From Shewanella algae (lineage in GTDB: Bacteria; Pseudomonadota; Gammaproteobacteria; Enterobacterales; Shewanellaceae), in NCBI RefSeq assembly GCF_009183365.2, contig NZ_CP068230.1:1579001-1643000 (forward strand): a stretch of DNA of 64,000 nt, in the 5' to 3' direction. The notes below the pieces were generated by a model that was given only the letters and a program-made list of their open reading frames with translations, was not told the origin of the DNA and made no database searches. Positions within the stretch are counted from its first letter, which is position 1; each line of letters starts with the position of its first letter. Position numbers and translations under genes: made by a program. Shown here piece by piece: positions 8,872-17,374 of the stretch.

Positions 8872-9255
8872 TTGGACAAGAATATGAAGATTCTTATCGT
8901 TGATGACTTTTCAACGATGAGACGGATCATTAAGAACTTGTTGCGAGACCTGGGGTTCAACAACACCCAGGAAGCAGACGACGGTTCAACAGCCCTGCCT
9001 ATGCTGCAAAAGGGCGATTTTGATTTCGTCGTAACCGACTGGAACATGCCAGGTATGCAGGGGATTGACCTGCTCAAGGCGATTCGCGCCGATGAGCACC
9101 TCAAGCATATCCCTGTATTGATGGTGACAGCCGAAGCAAAACGCGAACAGATCATCGCGGCTGCTCAGGCCGGTGTGAATGGTTATGTCGTTAAACCTTT
9201 TACTGCCGCTACGCTGAAAGAGAAGTTGGATAAGATCTTCGAACGGCTCGGTTGA
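8872..9255 (+). CDS. cheY: Chemotaxis response regulator CheY
   Basis: CheY, phosphorylated by CheA, binds FliM to change flagellar rotation. The 127-residue receiver domain has D11/D12 of the acidic pocket, the phospho-acceptor D56 (VVTDWNMPG), the switch Thr in MVTAEAKRE and the conserved Lys in VVKPFTA. The start is taken as TTG 8872, placed five bases after GGAGG (8862-8866); ATG 8884 would remove only four residues. It heads the cheYZAB set. Confidence 0.97.
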   Translation: MDKNMKILIVDDFSTMRRIIKNLLRDLGFNNTQEADDGSTALPMLQKGDFDFVVTDWNMPGMQGIDLLKAIRADEHLKHIPVLMVTAEAKREQIIAAAQAGVNGYVVKPFTAATLKEKLDKIFERLG

Positions 9256-9268
9256 GTGGGGTGATGCG

Positions 9269-10006
9269 ATGAAAGCAGAGACATCCGGGCTGGTGACACT
9301 GGAGCAGGCGCAGGAATTAGTGGCCTTGCTCAGTCAGGGCGAGCAGGAAAAGGCCGATGAATTACTTCGGGAACTGGCGGCTCCCCTGCAACGGGATCTG
9401 TTTGATGAAGTTGGCAAGTTGACCCGCCAGTTGCATAGCGCCTTGGTGGATTTTCAAGTGGATAGCCGGCTTATTGAGCTTGCCAATACTGATATTCCCG
9501 ATGCCAAAGAACGACTGACTTATGTCATAGATATGACAGAGCAAGCCGCCAACAAGACCATGGACGCGGTTGAGGAATGTCTGCCGCTGTCGGATGCTCT
9601 GAGTACCAACCTGCAAAATGTTAAGCCCGCCTGGGACAAGTTGATGCGCCGCGATCTGGCCTTGCATGAATTCAAGAGCTTGTGTCATGACGTACAGCAC
9701 TTTATGCAGCAGAGCGAAGCCGATGCCTGTCGCCTGCGGGAATTGCTGAATCAGATTCTGATGGCCCAGGATTTTCAGGACTTGACCGGACAGATGATTC
9801 GCCGGGTCATAGAACTGGTTCGGGAAGTCGAAAACAGTTTGGTTTCTATGCTGACAGTATTCGGTGAGCAGCCGCTGGATGAAATTCGCGGCAAGGAAGA
9901 GAAGAGCATAGAGGCAGAAGGGCCTATCCTGAACGCAGAGCAACGCGAAGACGTGGTGAACGGTCAGGATGAAGTAGATGATCTGCTTTCGAGTCTGGGT
10001 TTCTAA
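9269..10006 (+). CDS. cheZ: CheY phosphatase CheZ
   Basis: CheZ dephosphorylates CheY-P and so terminates the tumbling or reversal signal. The 245-residue protein is mostly helical; the catalytic helix region is in LNQILMAQDFQDLTGQMIRRV, whose Asp-Phe-Gln-Asp-Leu-Thr-Gly-Gln stretch carries the active Gln. The extreme C-terminus (DEVDDLLSSLGF) is the standard CheY-docking peptide. A short intergenic gap on each side joins it to cheY and cheA. The acidic C-terminal peptide resembles repeats in the linker of the neighbouring CheA. Confidence 0.96.
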   Translation: MKAETSGLVTLEQAQELVALLSQGEQEKADELLRELAAPLQRDLFDEVGKLTRQLHSALVDFQVDSRLIELANTDIPDAKERLTYVIDMTEQAANKTMDAVEECLPLSDALSTNLQNVKPAWDKLMRRDLALHEFKSLCHDVQHFMQQSEADACRLRELLNQILMAQDFQDLTGQMIRRVIELVREVENSLVSMLTVFGEQPLDEIRGKEEKSIEAEGPILNAEQREDVVNGQDEVDDLLSSLGF

Positions 10007-10020
10007 TAGGAGTCAATTTA

Positions 10021-12348
10021 ATGGCCTTTGATGTTGATGAAGAGATACTCCAGGATTTTTTAATTGAAGCAGGCGAGATCCTAGAGCTGTTGCAGGAACA
10101 GTTGGTGTCTCTGGAAAACAATCCGGAAGATACGGATCTGCTCAACGCCATCTTCAGGGGATTTCACACGGTCAAAGGCGGTGCCGGATTCCTGGGATTG
10201 GCCCCCATGGTGGATGTATGCCACGAGGCAGAAAACACCTTCGACTTGTTGCGTACCGGTAAGCGCAGCGTCAGCTCTGAATTGATGGACATCATTCTGC
10301 AGGCGCTCGACAGTATAAATACCATGTTCGGCCAAACTCAGTCCGGTCAGGAGCAAGAGCCCGCGGATGAAGTCTTGCTGGACAAACTCAAGTTGCTCAG
10401 TTCTGGGGCGCCTTTGCCCTCCGAGCAGGCTCAGGAGGAAACTTCTGTTGCAGTAGAAACCAGCGATGAGAGTGTTGATGAGCTGTTTGACGGCATGCTC
10501 GACAGCGCCGGTGTGGAACTGTTTGATGAGCCGGCCGCGCCAACTCCTGAAGCACCCAAGGCCTCGGCCCAAGGGGCTGAAGGCAGCATAGATGAAATCG
10601 ATGAAGCCGAGTTTGAAGCCCTGCTGGATGCCCTGCATGGTTCAGGCAAGGGACCTTCTGCCAATAGTACACCGGCCCCGAGTGGTGATGCTCCCAAGCC
10701 CAGCGATAGCGCACCTACCAACTCCTCTTCCGATGACATTACAGACGATGAGTTTGAAAAGCTGCTCGATGAGCTGCACGGCAAAGGCCAGTTTGCTGCC
10801 GCACCCGCGGCCAACAGTGCCGTAGAGGAAGCGCCTGCTGCCAGTGTCGATGCCGATGAAATTTCCGATGATGAGTTTGAAAAGCTGCTTGATGAGTTGC
10901 ACGGTAAAGGCGCCGGCCCTGGCGCTAACACCAGTGGTTCAGAGCCTGCTGCGGGTAATGCAACTGCCAAAGCGCCTGCTGCATCTCAAGCCTCTGCATC
11001 TCAAGCAGCCGCACCCAAAGCACCGGCAGCGAATGCCGCTGCTACGCCAAAGGCGGCTCCAGCTGCTGCCAAAGTCGAGGCACCTAAAGCGGCCGCCAAA
11101 CCTCAGGCCAAGGCTCCTGCTGTTGCCAAAGACACAGCTCCAGCCAAGGCTGCGACCAGTGTGCCTCAGGGGGAAACCACTGTTAGGGTAGATACGGCTC
11201 GCCTGGATGAGATCATGAACATGGTCGGTGAGCTGGTATTGGTACGTAACCGCTTGGTCAGCCTCGGGATATCCCGCGAAGATGAAGAGATGTCCAAGGC
11301 GCTGGCCAACCTGGATCTGGTGACCTCCGATCTGCAGGGTGCCGTGATGAAGACCCGGATGCAGCCGATTAAGAAAGTATTCGGCCGTTTCCCTCGGGTG
11401 GTTCGCGACTTGGCCCGCAGTCTCAATAAAGAGATAGATCTGCGGATGATAGGTGAAGACACGGATCTGGATAAGAACCTGGTCGAAGCCCTTGCCGACC
11501 CTCTGGTGCACCTGGTGCGTAACTCAGTGGATCACGGTATTGAAATGCCTGATGTGCGCGAGGCCAATGGTAAGCCCAGAACCGGGGTTATTACCTTGGC
11601 GGCCAGTCAGGAAGGTGACCATATCCTGCTTAAAATTGAGGATGACGGCGCCGGTATGGACGCTGCCAAACTCAAAGAGATTGCCATAAGTCGTGGTGTG
11701 CTGGATGAAGACAGCGCCGCCCGAATGTCCGATCAGGAAGCCTATAACCTGATCTTCGCTCCCGGCTTCTCAACCAAGGTGGAGATTTCTGATATCTCCG
11801 GCCGAGGTGTTGGGATGGATGTGGTCAAGACCCGTATTACTCAGCTTAACGGCTCTGTGCATATCGACTCGGTCAAGGGTAAAGGCACCCGTCTGGAGAT
11901 CAAGGTACCTTTAACCTTGGCGATTATGCCCACTCTGATGGTGGAAGTTGCCAAGCAGGTGTTTGCCTTGCCGCTCTCCAGCGTGAATGAGATTTTCCAT
12001 CTGGATCTGACCAAGACCAATATTGTAGATGGGCAATTGACAGTGATTGTTCGGGACAAAGCTGTGCCACTCTTCTATCTCGAGCGTTGGCTCAGCCGTA
12101 AGCCGATGAGTTTCCAGCATGGTGACAAGAAACATGGCCATGTGGTCATAGTTCAGCTTGGCACCATGCAGATAGGCTTTGTGGTAGATGCCCTGATAGG
12201 TCAGGAAGAGGTGGTAATTAAACCTCTTGGCTCCATGTTGCATGGCACACCGGGTATGGCCGGGGCCACAATTACGTCGGACGGCGGAATCGCGCTGATC
12301 CTCGATGTACCAGGATTATTGAAGCACTACGCCAAATCCAAGCGTTGA
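10021..12348 (+). CDS. cheA: Chemotaxis histidine kinase CheA
   Basis: CheA autophosphorylates and passes phosphate to CheY and CheB. Domains in order: Hpt with H49 (FRGFHTVKGGAGF); an unusually long Ala/Pro-rich linker from about residue 130 to 385; the dimerisation helices (VRVDTARLDEIMNMVGELVL); the ATPase with HLVRNSVDHGIE, DDGAGMD and GRGVGMDVV; and a CheW-like C-terminal regulatory domain. The linker holds three near-copies of an acidic motif ending LLDxLHG (about residues 191-207, 241-256 and 282-297) where a compact P2 domain would be expected. The 775-residue length is above that of enteric CheA because of this linker. It belongs to the polar array that ParC/ParP position. Confidence 0.97.
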   Translation: MAFDVDEEILQDFLIEAGEILELLQEQLVSLENNPEDTDLLNAIFRGFHTVKGGAGFLGLAPMVDVCHEAENTFDLLRTGKRSVSSELMDIILQALDSINTMFGQTQSGQEQEPADEVLLDKLKLLSSGAPLPSEQAQEETSVAVETSDESVDELFDGMLDSAGVELFDEPAAPTPEAPKASAQGAEGSIDEIDEAEFEALLDALHGSGKGPSANSTPAPSGDAPKPSDSAPTNSSSDDITDDEFEKLLDELHGKGQFAAAPAANSAVEEAPAASVDADEISDDEFEKLLDELHGKGAGPGANTSGSEPAAGNATAKAPAASQASASQAAAPKAPAANAAATPKAAPAAAKVEAPKAAAKPQAKAPAVAKDTAPAKAATSVPQGETTVRVDTARLDEIMNMVGELVLVRNRLVSLGISREDEEMSKALANLDLVTSDLQGAVMKTRMQPIKKVFGRFPRVVRDLARSLNKEIDLRMIGEDTDLDKNLVEALADPLVHLVRNSVDHGIEMPDVREANGKPRTGVITLAASQEGDHILLKIEDDGAGMDAAKLKEIAISRGVLDEDSAARMSDQEAYNLIFAPGFSTKVEISDISGRGVGMDVVKTRITQLNGSVHIDSVKGKGTRLEIKVPLTLAIMPTLMVEVAKQVFALPLSSVNEIFHLDLTKTNIVDGQLTVIVRDKAVPLFYLERWLSRKPMSFQHGDKKHGHVVIVQLGTMQIGFVVDALIGQEEVVIKPLGSMLHGTPGMAGATITSDGGIALILDVPGLLKHYAKSKR

Positions 12349-12368
12349 AGTGCCGTATAAGGATTTAA

Positions 12369-13517
12369 ATGACCATTAAAGTTTTGGTTGTCGATGATTC
12401 GAGCTTCTTTCGACGACGTGTCAGCGAGATAGTCAATCAGGATCCTGAGCTTGAGGTGATAGGTATGGCCAATAACGGTGCCGAAGCCGTTAAACTGGCC
12501 GCCGAGCTCAAGCCTCAGGTGATTACCATGGATATTGAAATGCCTGTCATGGACGGGATTACCGCCGTGCGGCAGATAATGGCCTCTCATCCGACACCTA
12601 TCCTGATGTTTTCCTCCTTGACCCATGATGGTGCCAAGGCGACCTTGGATGCGCTGGACGCCGGGGCTCTCGATTTTCTGCCCAAACGTTTTGAGGACAT
12701 TGCTACCAACAAGGACGAAGCGATTCGACTGCTTCAGCAAAGAGTCAAGGCGTTGGGACGCAGGCGTATATTCCGCCCTATAGTCCGTCCGAGTGTGGCG
12801 CCTACGCCGGCAACCACCCCAAGCCGACCCACGGCGCCAGGCACTCTGCAGCGTCAAGCCGTCACAGCTGAAAGTGCTGCCGCCAGTCGCCAGCCGGTGA
12901 GGCGCAGCGGCGGTGCGGCCCCTGCCAGAGCCAGTGGTAAACAATACAAGCTGTTGGCTATAGGCACATCCACTGGCGGCCCTGTGGCATTGCAGCGAAT
13001 TTTGACCCAGTTTCCGGCAGATTATCCGCATCCCATCTTATTGGTACAGCACATGCCTGCAGCCTTTACTCCGGCCTTTGCCAGCAGGCTCAATGGCTTG
13101 TGCAAGATAGAAGTCAAAGAAGCGGTCAATGGCGATATGCTAAGACCAGGCTGCGCCTATCTCGCGCCCGGTGGTATGCAGATGATGCTCGAGCGCTCCG
13201 GCGCCGGAGGCCGGATTAAAATTCTTGCCGGCAATGAAGAGATGAACTACAAGCCCTGTGTCGATATCACTTTTGCTTCAGCCTCCAAAGCCTTTGGCGG
13301 AGATGTACTGGCGGTTATTCTGACGGGGATGGGTGCCGATGGCCGAGAAGGCGCGCGCATGCTCAAAGGTGTTGGTGCCACCATCTGGGCCCAGGATGAA
13401 GCCTCTTGCGTCGTCTATGGCATGCCACAGGCAGTGACCGCGGCCGGTATCTCCAGCCAGTCCATCTCACTGGATAATATGGCAGAGGCGATATTGAGAG
13501 AATCGGCTCGTGGCTGA
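12369..13517 (+). CDS. cheB: Chemotaxis methylesterase CheB
   Basis: CheB demethylates or deamidates glutamyl side chains of chemoreceptors, giving adaptation. The N-terminal receiver has the phospho-acceptor D55 (VITMDIEMPVMDG), a Pro/Thr-rich linker runs from about residue 135 to 190, and the C-terminal esterase domain has S201 (GTSTGGP), H228 (VQHMP) and D324 (TGMGADGREG), the complete catalytic triad. The 382-residue length is at the long end because of the linker. Its stop overlaps the start of the next gene. No separate cheR is in the window. Confidence 0.97.
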   Translation: MTIKVLVVDDSSFFRRRVSEIVNQDPELEVIGMANNGAEAVKLAAELKPQVITMDIEMPVMDGITAVRQIMASHPTPILMFSSLTHDGAKATLDALDAGALDFLPKRFEDIATNKDEAIRLLQQRVKALGRRRIFRPIVRPSVAPTPATTPSRPTAPGTLQRQAVTAESAAASRQPVRRSGGAAPARASGKQYKLLAIGTSTGGPVALQRILTQFPADYPHPILLVQHMPAAFTPAFASRLNGLCKIEVKEAVNGDMLRPGCAYLAPGGMQMMLERSGAGGRIKILAGNEEMNYKPCVDITFASASKAFGGDVLAVILTGMGADGREGARMLKGVGATIWAQDEASCVVYGMPQAVTAAGISSQSISLDNMAEAILRESARG

Positions 13518-13983
13518 CAAAGAGACGCGCCTGCTGGGATACCGGTTGGCGCTGTTTTTGTTTTTGGTCGCCTTGGTGGTAGTGGCGGCGCTTTACTGGG
13601 ACTTGCGACAAAAAAATCGGCAACTGAGTGAGAAAGTCGCCCAGCTTGAATCGTCCCAGGTCCTCTTGATGGTGCCGGATGAACAGGCTGCGATTATTGC
13701 CGATTGGATGAGTCGTCACCCACAACAGACCGCATCCTTATTGGATGTGATTCGACCTAAGGTGACATCCGGGACGGAGCCAGAGGCTCAGACTTCAGCC
13801 AACTTGTCAGTCCCGCCGGGTGATATTTCACCGGAAAGAGCCCAGGGCGAGGCTGGGGCCGCAGTGCCGCTGCCTGCTCAGACTGAAGATGCCAGGGTGA
13901 CAGAGCTGGAAAATGGCGTAAAAGTAATACGTTTACCTCACGGTGGGATCCGTGTCACTACCCGTGAAGAGGGTAATGAGTAG
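13510..13983 (+). CDS. Small bitopic membrane protein between cheB and parC
   Basis: A 157-residue protein with one transmembrane helix (about residues 12-32, ALFLFLVALVVVAALYW), a short coiled coil (about 34-50, rich in Gln, Lys and Glu) and a polar C-terminal half ending in LENGVKVIRLPHGGIRVTTREE. It starts at GTG 13510 inside the cheB stop region. A small gene occupies the same place in the Vibrio cheB-parC interval, so it is probably part of the polar chemotaxis set. I recognise no named domain and assign no function. Confidence 0.8.
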   Translation: MADKETRLLGYRLALFLFLVALVVVAALYWDLRQKNRQLSEKVAQLESSQVLLMVPDEQAAIIADWMSRHPQQTASLLDVIRPKVTSGTEPEAQTSANLSVPPGDISPERAQGEAGAAVPLPAQTEDARVTELENGVKVIRLPHGGIRVTTREEGNE

Positions 13984-14030
13984 CCGTACAAGACAAGAAC
14001 GACAATAATAGTGGCTCGTTACACTAGTTG

Positions 14031-14038
14031 GCCGATAA
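14031..14038 (+). promoter_or_regulatory. Possible sigma-28 -10 element upstream of parC
   Basis: GCCGATAA is an exact match to the FliA -10 consensus and lies 21 bases before the parC start. The expected -35 (TAAA-like, eleven bases upstream) is not convincing; the sequence there is TGGCTCGT. An eight-base match alone could be chance, so this is a weak call. Confidence 0.3.
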
Positions 14039-14059
14039 GGCGAGAATAAGGGGCGGAAA

Positions 14060-14851
14060 GTGAAAGTCTGGACCATTGCAAACCAAAAAGGCGGAGTGGG
14101 CAAAACCACAACAGTTGCCAGTTTGGCGGGCACACTGGCCAAGCGTGGTCAGCGGGTTCTGATGATAGACACAGATCCCCATGCTTCGCTGGGTTATTAC
14201 CTGGGCATAGATTCGGAAGAGGTGCCCGGCTCATTGTATGATCTCTTTCTGGCTCACAAGAATCTTGATACCTCTTTGGTAAAGCAACACGCGGTTCCCA
14301 CATCTGTTGAGGGAGTCGATCTTTTGGCGGCAACCATGGCGTTGGCCACTTTGGATCGTGCCCTTGGTCATCAAGAGGGGATGGGGCTGGTGCTGCGTAG
14401 TATTCTCAAGTCGGTTGAGGATGACTACGATGTTGCCTTGGTCGACTGTCCCCCGGTGCTGGGTGTATTGATGGTCAATGCTCTGGCGGCCAGTCAACAC
14501 ATAGTTATCCCGGTTCAGACCGAATTTTTGGCGATTAAAGGCCTGGATAGAATGATTAAAACCATGGAACTGATGGGGCGCTCGAAAAAGACCCGCTACA
14601 GTTATTCCATAGTGCCAACCATGTATGACAGACGTACCAAGGCTTCACCTGCGGCGCTGCAACATCTTGGTGAGGTTTACGGCGACACGCTTTGGCCGGA
14701 TGTGATCCCTGTGGATACCAAGTTTCGCGATGCCAGTTTGGCTCATCTGCCGGCGTCCCACTATGCCCCAAGCTCGCGCGGAGTGAAGGCTTACGAGCGT
14801 TTGCTGGATTATCTGCTGGCGGGGGAGTTTGACCATGTCAAAATCGGTTGA
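14060..14851 (+). CDS. parC: ParA/Soj-family ATPase ParC, polar chemotaxis array localisation
   Basis: A ParA-type ATPase. The deviant Walker A (NQKGGVGKTTTVASLAG, residues 8-24), MIDTDPHASLG (A') and ALVDCPPVLGVL (Walker B) are all present. In Vibrio the homologous gene at this exact position encodes ParC, which recruits chemosensory arrays to the old pole and is partnered by ParP; the call transfers that knowledge by synteny. The protein has 263 residues and starts at GTG 14060. It overlaps parP. It should not be confused with chromosomal ParA (no parB follows) or with topoisomerase IV ParC, which shares the symbol. Confidence 0.9.
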   Translation: MKVWTIANQKGGVGKTTTVASLAGTLAKRGQRVLMIDTDPHASLGYYLGIDSEEVPGSLYDLFLAHKNLDTSLVKQHAVPTSVEGVDLLAATMALATLDRALGHQEGMGLVLRSILKSVEDDYDVALVDCPPVLGVLMVNALAASQHIVIPVQTEFLAIKGLDRMIKTMELMGRSKKTRYSYSIVPTMYDRRTKASPAALQHLGEVYGDTLWPDVIPVDTKFRDASLAHLPASHYAPSSRGVKAYERLLDYLLAGEFDHVKIG

Positions 14852-15845
14852 TGAAACTGTTTTTGATTATTTCAGCATTCTGCTGACTGAGCCGGCACCC
14901 GAGGTTAAATCCGAGGCGCAATCTGCGATTAAGCTTGAACAAAAAGCGCAAGCTGGAGTTGAGGCAAGAGCTGAGCAGACTCCGCCGGCAACGTCTAGGT
15001 TACGGGACGATATCGCTGTGCCAGTTGATACGGCACCCAAGAAAGCGCCGCTTTCTCGAGCGGACGGTACTGCCAAGCAATACCCGGCAGAGCCAGATAA
15101 GCCGAGACTCGACCGTAATGCGCTGGAACAGCTACTGGCGCCGGTGTTTAAAGAGCAGGTTGCCGAGGTAACGCAGACAGAGGTGCCGACAGAAACTCAG
15201 TCGGAAACCATCACAGCTGCTTCGCTGCAAAGCGAGCCCATAACCGGGCAGGGGGATACTCAGGCCGATGCGGCTCAGCGCGAGCAGACTCAAGTCCAAG
15301 AGGTGACTGAGCCTGAGGTTCTGGAACAGGTTCAGCTCGAGACACAAGTCGGCGCGCCGGCGGCACCTATAGAACCGCTCAAGGAACAACTGGAAGATGA
15401 ATTTCAAGTATTGTTCTTCAAGGTGGCGGGACTCACGCTGGCCGTGCCTCTGATAAGCCTGGGCGGCATAGTCAGAATAGAGCGCATCAATCATATCTTT
15501 GGGCGGCCAGGATGGTTTATGGGGGTTCAGGGTTATCGGGACTCCCAGCTGAATATCGTTGATACCTGCGCCTGGGTTATGCCGGAAAAATATGATGATA
15601 AACTGGCGCAATCCGTAAATTATCAATATCTTGTAGTATTAGAGAACAGTAATTGGGGTTTGGCTTGTGAATCTTTGGTCAATGCGGTCAAGATTGACAA
15701 GTCACAGGTCAACTGGCGTGGCAGTGAAGGTAAGCGCCCCTGGTTGGCTGGAGTAGTCAAAGAACAAATGTGTGGCATTTTGCACGTGCAGGCATTGATT
15801 GAAATGCTCAATGCCGGGTTAGGTTGTCAGGATCCGATAGACTGA
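14835..15845 (+). CDS. parP: CheW-domain coupling protein ParP
   Basis: The partner of ParC, which links it to chemoreceptor arrays. The frame opens at TTG 14829, but ATG 14835 lies seven bases after GGGGGAG and is preferred (336 residues). Residues about 20-185 are Pro/Gln/Glu-rich and probably disordered, as in Vibrio ParP, where that region binds ParC. The C-terminal ~145 residues are CheW-like (FQVLFFKVAGLTLAVPLISL, then GWFMGVQGYRDSQLNIVDT), corresponding to the array-integration (AIF) domain. It overlaps parC by 17 bases and is followed by cheW after seven. Confidence 0.88.
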   Translation: MSKSVDETVFDYFSILLTEPAPEVKSEAQSAIKLEQKAQAGVEARAEQTPPATSRLRDDIAVPVDTAPKKAPLSRADGTAKQYPAEPDKPRLDRNALEQLLAPVFKEQVAEVTQTEVPTETQSETITAASLQSEPITGQGDTQADAAQREQTQVQEVTEPEVLEQVQLETQVGAPAAPIEPLKEQLEDEFQVLFFKVAGLTLAVPLISLGGIVRIERINHIFGRPGWFMGVQGYRDSQLNIVDTCAWVMPEKYDDKLAQSVNYQYLVVLENSNWGLACESLVNAVKIDKSQVNWRGSEGKRPWLAGVVKEQMCGILHVQALIEMLNAGLGCQDPID

Positions 15846-15852
15846 GGTAAAT

Positions 15853-16347
15853 ATGACTGATTCAAGAAATGTAGCAGCGGTATCCGGAGGCAAGGACGAT
15901 GCCGTTCTCCAGTGGGTAACCTTCAGGCTGGATAACGAGACCTATGGCATCAATGTGATGCAGGTTCAGGAAGTATTACGTTATACCGAAATAGCTCCGG
16001 TTCCGGGAGCTCCTCATTATGTGTTGGGGATCATCAATCTGCGCGGTAATGTGGTTACCGTTATTGATACCCGCTCACGTTTTGGTTTGCCCTCCTCTGA
16101 AGTGGACGATTCTACCCGAATCGTGATTATCGAAGCGGAAAAGCAGGTGATAGGTATTCTGGTCGACAGTGTGGCCGAAGTGGTTTATCTGCGCCGCTCT
16201 GAAATCGATAACGCCCCGAATGTGGGAACCGAAGAGAGTGCCAAGTTTATTCAGGGTGTCAGCAACCGTGGCGACGAACTGCTGATCCTGGTGGACTTGG
16301 ATAAGCTGCTGTCAGATGATGAATGGGCCGAGTTGGCGCAAATCTGA
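15853..16347 (+). CDS. cheW: Chemotaxis coupling protein CheW
   Basis: CheW bridges chemoreceptors and CheA. The 164-residue protein is a single CheW domain: LQWVTFRLDNETYGINVMQV at the N-terminal side, PGAPHYVLGIINLRGNVVTVIDTR in the core, and a C-terminal stretch ending GDELLILVDLDKLL. Length is typical. Lying directly after parP, it completes the kinase-coupling set of this operon. Confidence 0.97.
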   Translation: MTDSRNVAAVSGGKDDAVLQWVTFRLDNETYGINVMQVQEVLRYTEIAPVPGAPHYVLGIINLRGNVVTVIDTRSRFGLPSSEVDDSTRIVIIEAEKQVIGILVDSVAEVVYLRRSEIDNAPNVGTEESAKFIQGVSNRGDELLILVDLDKLLSDDEWAELAQI

Positions 16348-16378
16348 TAGGCTTTTGCGGGAAAAGGAGTTTTAACCG

Positions 16379-16792
16379 ATGATGGGCGATGTTTTTTTTA
16401 TCGCTGCGCTGGTATATGTCATTGCCTGTCTCGGACTGGTGCTGTACCTGCAAAAACAAAGCAACAAGCTTAGAAGCAAGGTTGAGGCGTTAACTGTTCT
16501 GGTCAAGGAAAGCGACAGGCAAAGAGATGCCTTCAAGCGGGAGTTGCAAGAACTGCGTAGTGGCACCATAGGCGTTGGCCGGCGAGTGTTGGAGCTTGAG
16601 AAGCGCCTCGCGCAGCAAAATGCCCGTCTCGATGAATCGATGCAACAGGATCCTCAGGCCAAGCTTTACAGCCGGGCCATGAAGATGGTGCAGTTGGGAG
16701 CCGGTGTCGATGAACTGATCCGCGAGTGCGAGTTGCCCAAGGCGGAAGCTGAACTCTTGATCCGTCTGCACGGTAAAACGGCCCGGGCTTGA
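16379..16792 (+). CDS. DUF2802 family protein, last gene of the flagellar/chemotaxis block
   Basis: A 137-residue protein with an N-terminal membrane helix (about residues 3-22, DVFFIAALVYVIACLGLVLYL), a coiled-coil stretch (about 25-85) and a C-terminal helical segment (MKMVQLGAGVDELIRECELPKAEAELLIRLH) that resembles a small DNA-binding-like helix pair typical of DUF2802. The start ATG 16379 is preceded by AAAGGAG. A gene of this family also ends the cheW end of the operon in Vibrio. Function is not known to me. A strong terminator follows 16 bases after the stop. Confidence 0.82.
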   Translation: MMGDVFFIAALVYVIACLGLVLYLQKQSNKLRSKVEALTVLVKESDRQRDAFKRELQELRSGTIGVGRRVLELEKRLAQQNARLDESMQQDPQAKLYSRAMKMVQLGAGVDELIRECELPKAEAELLIRLHGKTARA

Positions 16793-16808
16793 TATTTTGC
16801 CTGAGTAA

Positions 16809-16844
16809 AGAAAGAGCGCATTGAGATGCGCTCTTTCTGTTTCT
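16809..16844 (+). terminator. Rho-independent terminator of the flagellar/chemotaxis block
   Basis: A 13-bp perfect stem (16809-16821 with 16826-16838), a TGAG loop and a T-rich tail (GTTTCT). It is placed just after the DUF2802 stop and ends the long plus-strand block. Confidence 0.9.
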
Positions 16845-16921
16845 ATTTGAAAGGAATGCGAGAAACCTCAAGCCGTTTTGGCTCTCAGGGTAACGGCTTG
16901 TCTGTGTTATCCGTTACTAAA

Positions 16922-17038
16922 GGAAGGTGCAAAGCAAATAAGTCCTCGTGGCGTTCTCTTGTTTAGAAAGTTGCTTGCACAACAATTGGCGCTCAAGGCA
17001 TCTGACTGAAGGCATGCCGGGGCCTGTCGAAGTCGGAT
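16922..17038 (+). repeat. Dispersed ~115-bp repeat, copy A
   Basis: This stretch, starting GGAAGGTGC and ending CCTGTCGAAGTCGGAT, is repeated in inverted orientation at 21442-21553. The copies agree at most positions, including an identical run from GAAGGCATG to GTCGGAT; differences are scattered and the middle varies by a few bases. It lies in the gap between the flagellar-block terminator and the convergent flhB-like gene, and no protein is supported here. It is probably a genus-specific intergenic repeat or a small non-autonomous element. Confidence 0.85.
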
Positions 17039-17041
17039 TCC

Positions 17042-17365
17042 CTAAACCTTGTCGACAATTCTCTGATGCAGGTTATTCCACTGCTCGGGAAATTTCCCGT
17101 CCAACATATAGACAAAGGCTATCAGTTCGGCGATTAGCTGATAGAGCTCCTTGGGGATCTCTTCCCCCAGTTCCAACATCTGCAGAAAGTCACTCAGGTA
17201 AGGGTCTTGATGTATATGAACCCCGGCCTCCTGTGCTAACGCAATGATCTCTTCTGCAAGTAGATCCTGGCCCTTGGCCGTTATCTTGGGCGCAGTTTTG
17301 CCATCATAACTCAGGGCCACTGCCTGACGAGGTTTGGCTTGCTTGTCGTTTGAATCCATGGGCAT
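17042..17365 (-). CDS. FlhB C-terminal-domain paralogue (FlhX/EscU-like)
   Basis: A 107-residue protein matching only the cytoplasmic C-terminal part of FlhB/YscU-family switch proteins, after the cleavage site: AVALSYDGKTAPKITAKGQD, then LAQEAGVHIHQDPYLSDFLQ and EEIPKELYQLIAELIAFVYML. The membrane domain and the Asn-Pro cleavage motif are absent, so it corresponds to the cleaved C-fragment of FlhB (called FlhX in other bacteria, where it can support export). It is downstream of and apparently co-transcribed with the FliK-like gene. Its role as an accessory export-switch factor is inference. Confidence 0.85.
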   Translation of the reverse strand: MPMDSNDKQAKPRQAVALSYDGKTAPKITAKGQDLLAEEIIALAQEAGVHIHQDPYLSDFLQMLELGEEIPKELYQLIAELIAFVYMLDGKFPEQWNNLHQRIVDKV

Positions 17366-17374
17366 AGTCTTTCC

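Noticed and set aside
14060..14851. Chromosome-partitioning ParA or topoisomerase IV ParC
   Set aside because: There is no parB or parS context and no topoisomerase domain; position between cheB and a CheW-domain gene fits the polar-array ATPase.
16948..17247. 99-codon plus-strand frame
   Set aside because: It covers a dispersed repeat and then runs antisense to the convincing FlhB-like gene.
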